This document shows, piece by piece, positions 1-7,957 of a DNA stretch of 34,324 nt. The position numbers and the translations under genes were made by a program. Origin of the DNA: an uncultured Mycobacteriales bacterium (GTDB lineage Bacteria > Actinomycetota > Actinomycetes > Mycobacteriales > CADCTP01); NCBI GenBank assembly GCA_902805565.1, contig CADCTP010000309.1, positions 1 through 34,324 of the forward strand, written 5' to 3'. The notes under the pieces were generated by a model that saw nothing but the letters and a program-made list of their open reading frames with translations, was not told the DNA's origin and ran no database searches. The first letter of the stretch is position 1. Every line of letters starts with the position of its first letter.

Positions 1-174
1 GGGCGTCGGGCTCGGCGTCGCGCTCGGCGCCGTGCTGGCGGCGACCGCGGCCACCTCCCTGGTCGCCGTCCCGCAACCCGCCAGCAGCAGGATCCCGGCC
101 GCGGCGGCCGCGATCAGCACGCCCTTGTCCGGCCGGGTCCGCGCAGCGCGCGGCCCGGCGATCGTTCGCGTCAT
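1..174 (-). CDS. Putative lipoprotein, partial (C-terminus beyond left edge)
   Basis: Reverse strand reads MTRTIAGPRAARTRPDKGVLIAAAAAGILLLAGCGTATREVAAVAASTAPSATPSPTP with a lipobox-like LLAGC; open to window edge; not in ORF track. Confidence 0.7.
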   Translation of the reverse strand, partial: MTRTIAGPRAARTRPDKGVLIAAAAAGILLLAGCGTATREVAAVAASTAPSATPSPTP

Positions 175-385
175 GGCAGAGGTGTCCCCCGGTCGATCCT
201 CGCGGCCCAGGTCAGGACCGCCGATCCCCCCAACGGATCCGGACCGGACAGTAGGACTCCTGCGACGTGCCCGCAGCCGAACCGGCCAGGTCAGACCTTT
301 AGCGACGGCCACGCCGGAACGGGGCGGGACCACCCGGGAGTCGCCGCGCTGTCGGACCCGGAGCAGGCCGGGTAGCGTCACCGGC

Positions 386-1585
386 GTGGCGGTCGACCTG
401 CCCGGTCTGCGCCTGGGGCGCGAGCTGGGCCGCGGCGCGTCCGCGGTGGTGCACGAGGCCGTGACCGTCCCCGGCGGTGAGCGGGTCGCGGTCAAGATCA
501 TGACCGGCGCCGACCGGGACCGGGTGCTGCGGGAGGCCCGCGCGGCCTCCGCCGTACGGCACCCCGGGATCGTGCCGGTCCGCTCGGTCGGGTCCTCCGC
601 CGACGCGGTGTGGCTGGTGCTCGACCTGGTCGAGGGCGAGGACCTGCAGCAGCGGCTGGACCGGGGCGGACCGCTGCCGGTCCCGGCGGCCGTCGCGCTG
701 GTCGGCCGGATCGCCGGGGCCGCCGCCGCGCTGCACGCCGCCGGCGTGGTGCACCGCGACATCAGCCCGGCCAACGTGCTGCTCGACGTGGACGGGCGGG
801 TGCTGCTCACCGACTTCGGCAGCGCCGACCCGCCGGCGCCGGGAGCGCCCGCGCTGACCGGCACCTCGGAGTGGCTGGGCAGCGGCGGGGACACCCCGCT
901 GACCGGCGGGACCTGGGCCTACATGGCGCCGGAGCAGTGGCGCGGCGACCCCGCCGACCCCCGCACCGACGTGTACGCGCTGGGCGGCCTGCTGTACGCC
1001 GCACTGACCGGGCAGCGGCCGCACCGGGCCGGGCCGGCGGAGGCCGTGCCGCCCGCCGCCCCGCCGCGGCCGTCGGACCTGGTCCCGGACCTGTCGGCCG
1101 AGCTGGACGCGGTGGTCGGCCGGGCGATGGCCGAGGACCCGGCCGACCGGTTCCGCACCGCGGCCGCCTTCGGCACCGCCCTCGCCGCCCTCCGGACACC
1201 CGCGGGCTCCCCCGGCCTGCCCGCCTTGTCGACCCCGCCCGTCCTGGCGCCCCCGCCGGCCCCGTGGGTCCGGAGCGGCCCCGACCGGACCGCGGCCCGG
1301 AACCGCCGGCGCCGGGTGGTGGCGGCCGTCGCCGCCGGGGCGCTCCTGGCCACCGCGGTCAGCAGCACGGTGGCGGTGCTGCTGCGGGAGTCGCCGGACG
1401 TGCGGGTCGTCTGCGCCCGCGACCTCACGGTGCGGGACCGGCCCGGCGGCGTGGCCAGCGGCACCCTCTACACCGGGGCCCGGTTCACCGTGCAGAACAC
1501 CGAGGGCGCCTGGTCGTACGGCCGGGCCGACACCGGCGAGGCCGGCTGGGTGCTGTCCGAATGGTTGCTCACCGGCCGCTGCTGA
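386..1585 (+). CDS. Serine/threonine protein kinase, one predicted TM helix, C-terminal SH3b-like domain
   Basis: Gly-rich loop GRELGRGASAVVHEA, VAVKI, HRDISPANVLL, DFGS, MAPEQW; TM near VVAAVAAGALLATAVSSTVAVLL; C-terminus CARDLTVRDRPGG...GEAGWVLSEWL resembles bacterial SH3. GTG at 386 preferred over the upstream track start. Confidence 0.88.
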   Translation: MAVDLPGLRLGRELGRGASAVVHEAVTVPGGERVAVKIMTGADRDRVLREARAASAVRHPGIVPVRSVGSSADAVWLVLDLVEGEDLQQRLDRGGPLPVPAAVALVGRIAGAAAALHAAGVVHRDISPANVLLDVDGRVLLTDFGSADPPAPGAPALTGTSEWLGSGGDTPLTGGTWAYMAPEQWRGDPADPRTDVYALGGLLYAALTGQRPHRAGPAEAVPPAAPPRPSDLVPDLSAELDAVVGRAMAEDPADRFRTAAAFGTALAALRTPAGSPGLPALSTPPVLAPPPAPWVRSGPDRTAARNRRRRVVAAVAAGALLATAVSSTVAVLLRESPDVRVVCARDLTVRDRPGGVASGTLYTGARFTVQNTEGAWSYGRADTGEAGWVLSEWLLTGRC

Positions 1586-1650
1586 CGTCCCACCTGTGAC
1601 CGGTGTGTTGCGTTCGGGCACCCGCGACCGGACACGGGCCGGACACGAAT

Positions 1651-1693
1651 CCGGCGGGCCGCGACGCCGAGCGGTGTCCGGGTGGCCCGCCGG
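1651..1693 (+). terminator. Candidate hairpin terminator after the kinase gene
   Basis: CCGGCGGGCC (1651-1660) / GGCCCGCCGG (1684-1693), 10-bp perfect inverted repeat, no U-tract. Confidence 0.4.
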
Positions 1694-1915
1694 CACCGGG
1701 CGCCGGGCGCCTTCCGCACCGCGTCCGGCCTGCGTACGGGGGCACCCGGGCGCACCGGCCGCCGCCCGCTGGATCGATCCGCGAAACGAACACAAATCCA
1801 CAAGATTTCCGGTCCCAGAACGGATGCACCTCGCGACCCGCCCCCTACAGTGCTGTTAAACGGGCAAGAACGGCTCCAGTCGGGCGTAGACAAACACCGA
1901 CTCGCAGGAGGTGGC

Positions 1916-2677
1916 ATGTACGCGGAGGAGCGCCAGCAGCGCATCGTCGGCCGCGCCCGCACCGACGGCCGGATCGACGTCGCCCAGGCCGCCGAGGAGT
2001 TCTCGGTGACCCCGGAGACGATCCGCCGGGACCTGCGGGCACTCGAGCGGCACGGCCTGGTCCGGCGGGTGCACGGCGGCGCGTTCGCCACCGAGCGGGC
2101 CGGCTCGGAGATGCCGCTGTCCACCCGGTCGACCCGGATGGTGGCGGAGAAGCAGCGGATCGGGAAGGCGGCCGCCGACCTGATCGGCGACGCGGAGAGC
2201 GTCTTCGTCGACGAGGGGATGACCCCCCGGTTCGTCGCCGAGGCGCTGCCGACCGGCAACCCGCTCACCATCGTCACCGCGGCCCTGCCCACCGCCCTCG
2301 CGCTGGCCGACAACCCGGCCGTGACGGTCATCCAGCTCGGCGGCCGGATCCGCGGCCGCACGCTGGCGACCGTCGACTACTGGACCTCCCGGATGCTCGA
2401 CGACCTGGCCATCGACCTGGCCTTCCTCAGCGCGAACGGGGTCACCCGCCAGCACGGCATGACGACGCCCGACCCGGCGGTGGCGGAGGTCAAGCACCGC
2501 GCCGCCCGCTCCGCCCGGCGGCGGATCTTCGTCGCCGACCACACGAAGTTCGGCGTGGACAGCTTCTGCCGGTTCGCCGAGGTGCGGGACTTCTCGGTGA
2601 TCGTCACCGACACCGGCCTGTCCGCCGCCGAGGCCCACCGGTACGAGCTGCTCGGCCCGCAGGTCCTGCGGGTCTGA
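1916..2677 (+). CDS. DeoR/GlpR-family transcriptional regulator
   Basis: N-terminal HTH ERQQRIVGRARTDGRIDVAQAAEEFSVTPETIRRDLRALERHGLVRRVHGGA; sugar-phosphate sensor-like C-terminal domain; GGAGG before ATG 1916. Confidence 0.92.
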   Translation: MYAEERQQRIVGRARTDGRIDVAQAAEEFSVTPETIRRDLRALERHGLVRRVHGGAFATERAGSEMPLSTRSTRMVAEKQRIGKAAADLIGDAESVFVDEGMTPRFVAEALPTGNPLTIVTAALPTALALADNPAVTVIQLGGRIRGRTLATVDYWTSRMLDDLAIDLAFLSANGVTRQHGMTTPDPAVAEVKHRAARSARRRIFVADHTKFGVDSFCRFAEVRDFSVIVTDTGLSAAEAHRYELLGPQVLRV

Positions 2678-2734
2678 CCCGCCCGACAGCCCCGATCGAT
2701 CCCCAGTAGGTCCGTGCCGTACTAAGGAGACGCA

Positions 2735-4090
2735 GTGTTGCGACGAAACAGGTGGGTGACCGCGGCGCTCGCGGTCACGACGGCGGCGGCGCTCGCCGCC
2801 TGCAGCGGTGCCGGCGGCGGTGGCGGCGGCGGCACCGAGGGCGGCGGGACCATCAGCGTCGCCATGGTCGGGAACCCGCCCATGCAGGAGCTGGAGAAGC
2901 TCACCGCCGACACGTTCACCAAGGACACCGGCATCACGGTGAAGTACAGCGTGCTGCCCGAGAACGAGCTGCGCGACAAGGTCACCCAGGACATCGCCAC
3001 CCAGGGCGGCCAGTACGACGCGGTCACGATCGGCGCGTACGAGGTCGCGATCTGGGCGAAGAACGGCTGGCTGACCGACCTCAAGCCGGCCCTGGACGGC
3101 GCCGCCGGCTACGACAACGCCGACGTGCTCCCCGCGATGCGCGAGGCCCTCACCATCGACGGCAAGCAGTACGCCGCCCCCTTCTACGGCGAGTCGTCCT
3201 TCCTGATGTACCGCAAGGACCTGCTGGCGGCGAAGGGCATCACGATGCCGGCCAAGCCGACCTGGCAGCAGGTCGAGCAGATCGCGGCCAGGCTCACCGA
3301 CCGCAAGAACGACATGGCCGGCATCTGCCTGCGCGGGCTGCCCGGCTGGGGTGAGCTCGGCGCGCCGCTGACCACCGTGGTCAACACCTTCGGCGGCACC
3401 TGGTTCGACAAGGACTGGAACCCGCGGGTCACCTCGCCCGAGTTCACCGCCGCGGCGACGTTCTACGTCGACCTGGTCCGCAAGTACGGCCAGCTCGGCG
3501 CGCCCAGCGCCGGCTTCTCCGAGTGCCTGACCGCGCTCGGCCAGGGCAAGGCCGCGATGTGGTACGACGCGACCTCGGCCGCCGGCCCGCTGGAGGACCC
3601 GGCCACCTCCAAGGTCGTCGGCAAGATCGGGTACGCCCCGGCGCCGGTGTACCGGACCGAGTCCGGCGGCTGGCTGTGGACCTGGGCGTTCGCCTCGCCC
3701 AAGACCTCGAAGAAGGCCGACGCGGCGGCCCGGTTCATCCAGTGGGCGACCGGCAAGGAGTACCAGGCACTGGTCGGTCAGAAGGTCGGCTGGGCGCAGG
3801 TGCCGGCCGGTAACCGGACCTCGCTCTACGCCAACCCGGAGTACCTGAAGGCGGCCGAGCCGTTCGCCCAGGCCACCCTGGACCAGATCAACTCGGTCGA
3901 CCCGGCCGACCCCGGCCTCCAGCCGCGGCCGGCCCCCGGCGTCCAGTTCGTCGCCGTCCCGGAGTTCGCCGACCTCGGCACCAAGTGCACCCAGGAGCTG
4001 TCGGCCGCGATCGCCGGCCGCTCCACGGTCGCCGACGCCCTGACCAAGTGCCAGTCGCTGGCCGAGGACGTCGCGGCGGACAACAAGTGA
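2735..4090 (+). CDS. Sugar/polyol ABC transporter substrate-binding lipoprotein (SmoE/MtlE-like)
   Basis: Signal peptide with lipobox LAAC, poly-Gly linker, family 1 solute-binding sequence; AAGGAG upstream of GTG 2735. Confidence 0.9.
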   Translation: MLRRNRWVTAALAVTTAAALAACSGAGGGGGGGTEGGGTISVAMVGNPPMQELEKLTADTFTKDTGITVKYSVLPENELRDKVTQDIATQGGQYDAVTIGAYEVAIWAKNGWLTDLKPALDGAAGYDNADVLPAMREALTIDGKQYAAPFYGESSFLMYRKDLLAAKGITMPAKPTWQQVEQIAARLTDRKNDMAGICLRGLPGWGELGAPLTTVVNTFGGTWFDKDWNPRVTSPEFTAAATFYVDLVRKYGQLGAPSAGFSECLTALGQGKAAMWYDATSAAGPLEDPATSKVVGKIGYAPAPVYRTESGGWLWTWAFASPKTSKKADAAARFIQWATGKEYQALVGQKVGWAQVPAGNRTSLYANPEYLKAAEPFAQATLDQINSVDPADPGLQPRPAPGVQFVAVPEFADLGTKCTQELSAAIAGRSTVADALTKCQSLAEDVAADNK

Positions 4091-4093
4091 CCC

Positions 4094-4137
4094 CCGGCGC
4101 CCGGGCCCTCCCAGTCGTCGCAGGGCCCGGGCGCCGG
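4094..4137 (+). terminator. Perfect 16-bp stem-loop between the SBP and permease genes
   Basis: CCGGCGCCCGGGCCCT (4094-4109) / AGGGCCCGGGCGCCGG (4122-4137), 12-nt loop. Confidence 0.7.
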
Positions 4138-4172
4138 TTCCACCCGTCCGCTGACCCGACCGAGGAGGACCG

Positions 4173-5150
4173 ATGACGCTCACGGCGTCCACGCCGGCCG
4201 ACGAGCGGCCGCCCCGTACCCGACGGTCCGGTCGGCGGCGCCCGGCGCCGACGGTCGAGCCGTCCCGCCCGCTGACCTCCGCCCAGCGGATGGTCCGCCG
4301 GATCCCGCTGCTGCCGGCGCTGGTGATCACCATCGTGGTGACCCAGCTGCCGTTCCTGGTCACGCTCTGGTACTCGCTGCAGGACTGGAACCTGCAGCGG
4401 CCGGACGAGCGCGGCTTCGTCTGGCTGCGCAACTACACCGACGCCTTCACCGACTCCCGGTTCCGGGACGCCGCGCTGAACACCGTGACCATCACGGCCG
4501 GGGCGGTCATCATCTCGATGGTCCTGGGCCTGGGCTGCGCGCTGCTGCTGGACCGCAAGTTCTTCGGCCGCGGCGTCGTGCGGACCATGCTCATCTCGCC
4601 GTTCCTCATCATGCCGGTGGCCGCCGCGCTGCTGTGGAAGTACGCGATGTTCAACCCGACGTTCGGGCTGCTCGACGCGCTGCCCGGGCTGGACGGCATC
4701 GACTGGGTCAGCCGGTTCCCCAAGGCGTCGATCATCTCCACGCTCGTCTGGCAGTGGACGCCGTTCATGATGCTGATCACGCTGGCCGGCCTGCAGAGCC
4801 AGCCCGGCGACGCGCTGGAGGCGGCCAAGGTCGACGGGGCCAGCGCCTGGCAGACCTTCCGCTGGATCACCTTCCCGCACCTGCGGCAGTACATCGAGCT
4901 GGGGCTGCTGCTCGGCTCCATCTACCTGGTGCAGACCTTCGACGCGATCTTCTCCATCACCCGCGGCGGGCCCGGCACGGCCACCACCAACCTGCCGTAC
5001 TACCTCTACCAGTCGGCGTTCAACCAGACCGAGATCGGCTACGCGGCCGCGCTCGGCGTGGTGACCGTGGTCGGCACGATCCTGGTCTCCACGTTCGCGC
5101 TGCGGGTGGTGTCCAGCCTCTTCACCGGATCGGACGTGATGGCCAAGTGA
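4173..5150 (+). CDS. Sugar ABC transporter permease (MalF/SmoF-like)
   Basis: EAA-loop region LEAAKVDGASAWQTFRWITFPHLR, multiple TM helices, GAGGAGG upstream. Confidence 0.93.
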   Translation: MTLTASTPADERPPRTRRSGRRRPAPTVEPSRPLTSAQRMVRRIPLLPALVITIVVTQLPFLVTLWYSLQDWNLQRPDERGFVWLRNYTDAFTDSRFRDAALNTVTITAGAVIISMVLGLGCALLLDRKFFGRGVVRTMLISPFLIMPVAAALLWKYAMFNPTFGLLDALPGLDGIDWVSRFPKASIISTLVWQWTPFMMLITLAGLQSQPGDALEAAKVDGASAWQTFRWITFPHLRQYIELGLLLGSIYLVQTFDAIFSITRGGPGTATTNLPYYLYQSAFNQTEIGYAAALGVVTVVGTILVSTFALRVVSSLFTGSDVMAK

Positions 5151-6022
5151 CCGCAGTCACCGACACCCGGACCGAGGGCGCCGTCACCGAGCCGCCCGCA
5201 CCCCGCCGCCGCCCGCGCCGCGGCAACCCGCTCTGGGGCGTGCTGGCCTGGCTGGTCGGCGGCCTGTTCTTCTTCCCGGTGCTCTGGATGGCGATCACCG
5301 GGCTGCGCGCGGAGTCCGACGCCGCCAGCTCCCCGCCGACGGTCTTCGCGCCCCCGACGCTCACCCAGTACCGCGAGATCTTCGACCGGGACCTGCTGCC
5401 GTACCTGATCAACTCGGCGTTCGCGAGCGTCTTCTCGGTCCTGCTCACCGTGCTGCTCGCGGTGCCGGCGGCGTACGCGCTGTCGCTCAAGCCCGTCGAG
5501 AAGTGGCGGGACGTGCTGTTCTTCTTCATCTCCACCAAGATGCTGCCGGTGGTCGCGGCCATCGTGCCGATCTACCTGACCGTCAAAGAGCTCGGCATGC
5601 TCGACAACATCTGGACCCTCGTCGTGCTCTACACCGCGATGAACCTGCCGCTGGCGATCTGGGTCATGCGCTCGTTCTTCCTCGAGGTCCCGGCCGAGCT
5701 GCTGGAGGCCTCCGCCCTGGACGGCGCCTCGCTGCGGGTCCAGCTGCAGCACATCGTCGCGCCGATCGTCTCCCCCGGCATCGCCGCGACCGCGCTGATC
5801 TGCTTCATCTTCAGCTGGAACGAGTTCCTCTTCGCACTCAACCTGACCTCGACCACGGCCGGCACCGCACCGGTCTTCCTGGTCGGCTTCGTCAGCGGCG
5901 AGGGCCTGTTCCTGGCCAAGCTCTGCGCGGCGGCCACCCTGGTCTCCCTGCCCGTCCTGCTCGCCGGCTGGGTCGCCCAGAACAAGCTGGTCCGCGGCCT
6001 GTCCATGGGCGCCATCAAGTAG
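5147..6022 (+). CDS. Sugar ABC transporter permease (MalG/SmoG-like)
   Basis: GTGA overlap with previous CDS; ELLEASALDGASLRVQLQHIVAPIVSPGI EAA loop; 5147 is in frame with the longer track ORF 4634..6022. Confidence 0.92.
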   Translation: MTAVTDTRTEGAVTEPPAPRRRPRRGNPLWGVLAWLVGGLFFFPVLWMAITGLRAESDAASSPPTVFAPPTLTQYREIFDRDLLPYLINSAFASVFSVLLTVLLAVPAAYALSLKPVEKWRDVLFFFISTKMLPVVAAIVPIYLTVKELGMLDNIWTLVVLYTAMNLPLAIWVMRSFFLEVPAELLEASALDGASLRVQLQHIVAPIVSPGIAATALICFIFSWNEFLFALNLTSTTAGTAPVFLVGFVSGEGLFLAKLCAAATLVSLPVLLAGWVAQNKLVRGLSMGAIK

Positions 6023-6046
6023 CCCCGCCCGGGCGCCGGGCCGGGG
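6023..6046. terminator. Bidirectional hairpin filling the gap between convergent genes
   Basis: CCCCGCCCGG-GCG-CCGGGCCGGGG, one bulged base; occupies exactly the 24-bp gap. Confidence 0.6.
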
Positions 6047-6703
6047 TCAGTCGTCGATGAGGCCGGCCTCGTGGGCGAGGATCGCGGCCTGGGTGCGGTT
6101 GGCGAGGTCCAGCTTGGTCAGGACCCGGTAGACGTACGTCTTCACCGTGCCCTCGCTCATGTGCGCCGCCCGGGCCGCCTCGGCGTTGGTCAGGCCCCGG
6201 CCGACCAGGGCGAGCACCTGCCGCTCCGAGTCGGTCAGCGCCGCCAGCCGGCGCAGCGCGTCGGCCCGGCGGGTGCCGCCGCGGCCGCGCAGGTAGTCCT
6301 GCAGCAGCCGGCGGGTGACCGCCGGGGACAGCATCTCCGCCCCCTCGGCCACCGCCCGGACCGCGGCCAGGATCTGCCGGGGCGGGGTGTCCTTGAGCAG
6401 GAAGCCGCTGGCCCCGGCCTCCAGCGCCGCCACGACGTACTGGTCGGTGTGGAAGGTGGTCAGCACGGCCACCCGCGGCGGGTCCGGCCGGGACAGGATC
6501 GTCCTGGTGGCGGCGAGGCCGTCGACCCGGGGCATCCGCACGTCCATCAGCACCACGTCCGGCCGCAGCCGGCCCGCCATCGCCACCGCCTCGGCGCCGT
6601 CGCCGGCCTCGCCGACCACGGTCAGCCCGCCGGCCTCCAGGACCGTACGCAGCCCGAAGCGGACCAGCTCCTCGTCGTCGGCCAGCAGCACCCGCACGCT
6701 CAT
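6047..6703 (-). CDS. NarL/LuxR-family response regulator
   Basis: MSVRVLLADDEELVRFGL... receiver with VVLMDVRMP; C-terminal HTH LTDSERQVLALVGRGLTNAEAARAAHMSEGTVKTYVYRVLTKL; ATGA overlap with kinase gene. Confidence 0.95.
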   Translation of the reverse strand: MSVRVLLADDEELVRFGLRTVLEAGGLTVVGEAGDGAEAVAMAGRLRPDVVLMDVRMPRVDGLAATRTILSRPDPPRVAVLTTFHTDQYVVAALEAGASGFLLKDTPPRQILAAVRAVAEGAEMLSPAVTRRLLQDYLRGRGGTRRADALRRLAALTDSERQVLALVGRGLTNAEAARAAHMSEGTVKTYVYRVLTKLDLANRTQAAILAHEAGLIDD

Positions 6704-7806
6704 CCCGGCATCACCGCCTCCACCGCGAAACCGCCGTCCAGCCGCGGCTCGGCCCGCAGCGTCCCGCCGACCGTACGGACCCGCTCCCGCAGCCCGATCA
6801 GCCCCAGCCCGCCGCTGGGCAACGCCGCCGCCGGCCGGGTCGCCCGCCGGTTGACCACGCGCACCGCCAGCTCGCCGTCCCCGGTCTCCAGGGTCACCGT
6901 GACCTCGCCGCCGGGGGCGTGCTTGCCCGCGTTGGTCAGCGCCTCCTGCACGACCCGGTACGCGGTGCGCCCCACGGTCGGGTCCAGCTGCCGGTCCGGC
7001 CCGAGCCGGTGCAGGGTCACCGGCAGGCCGGCGTTGCGGGCGTCGGCGACCAGCCCGGCCACGTCGTCCAGCGTGGGCTGCGGCGCCAGCGGCGCGTCCC
7101 CGTCGTCGGACAGCAGCCCGAGCAGCTGGCGCAGCTCCTCCAGCGAGCGGCGGCCGGTGTCCTGGAGCTGGCCGGCGAGCCGGCGCACCCGCTCGGCGTC
7201 GGCGGCGGCCATGTCGATGGCGCCCGCGTGCAGCACCATCAGGCTCACCCGGTGCCCGACGACGTCGTGCATCTCCCGGGTGATCCGGGCCCGCTCCTCC
7301 AGCACCGCCTCCCGGGCCAGCGCGGCCTGCTCGCGCTCCGCCCGCTCGGCCCGCTCCCGCAGCGCGACCAGCAGCTCGGCCCGGGTGCGCACCCACGCGC
7401 CGACCACCGCCGGCAGCACGAACAGCATCACGACGCCGACGACGTTGTTGACGCCCTCCTCCGGCGCGTCGAACTGCCACGGCGCCACCGTCACCGCGCC
7501 GGCCGTGCCGAGCGCGACCCAGCGGCGGCGGCCGAGCGGGCCGTACCGGGCGACCGCGTACGCGGCGAACGGGACCGGGACCGACACCTCGCCGACGGTG
7601 GCGGTGTCCAGGGCGGCCGCGGCCGCCAGCCACAGCGGGTGCCGGCGCCGGAACAGCATCGCCACGGCGGCCGGCAGGCCGGTCACCAGCCGGGCGGCGA
7701 CCGTCAGGTCGCCGGCCGGCGGGACCTCGACCAGGACGGTCAGCGAGGAGACCAGCGCGACGGCGAGCGCGAGCGCGACGTCCAGCGCCCGCGACCGTCT
7801 CCGCAT
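6700..7806 (-). CDS. Sensor histidine kinase, HisKA_3 type
   Basis: ARITREMHDVVGHRVSLMVLHAGAID; VQEALTNAGKHAPG; GGLGLIGLRERV; N-terminal TM helices; ATG at 7806. Confidence 0.93.
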   Translation of the reverse strand: MRRRSRALDVALALAVALVSSLTVLVEVPPAGDLTVAARLVTGLPAAVAMLFRRRHPLWLAAAAALDTATVGEVSVPVPFAAYAVARYGPLGRRRWVALGTAGAVTVAPWQFDAPEEGVNNVVGVVMLFVLPAVVGAWVRTRAELLVALRERAERAEREQAALAREAVLEERARITREMHDVVGHRVSLMVLHAGAIDMAAADAERVRRLAGQLQDTGRRSLEELRQLLGLLSDDGDAPLAPQPTLDDVAGLVADARNAGLPVTLHRLGPDRQLDPTVGRTAYRVVQEALTNAGKHAPGGEVTVTLETGDGELAVRVVNRRATRPAAALPSGGLGLIGLRERVRTVGGTLRAEPRLDGGFAVEAVMPG

Positions 7807-7812
7807 GACAGC

Positions 7813-7818
7813 AGCGTA
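7813..7818 (-). promoter_or_regulatory. Candidate -10 hexamer (TACGCT) of leaderless promoter for the HK/RR operon
   Basis: TACGCT followed by 6 nt and ATG (7806-7804); no Shine-Dalgarno in the gap. Confidence 0.4.
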
Positions 7819-7957
7819 GGACCGGTGCGGCCGGCCGGGCCGCCGCCGAAATGCAGCAGGGCCGTTCACTTTCGATGACCGGGGTGTCGACTTCCGAGGG
7901 CATCCCCGCGCCGCCGGGGACGGGAGTCTCGGACCGCACCCGAGACGAGGAGACTCC

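Noticed and set aside
1856-4432. 858-aa minus-strand ORF opposite the DeoR and SBP genes
   Set aside because: Antisense shadow of two well-supported genes; low-complexity Gly/Arg/Val/Leu composition
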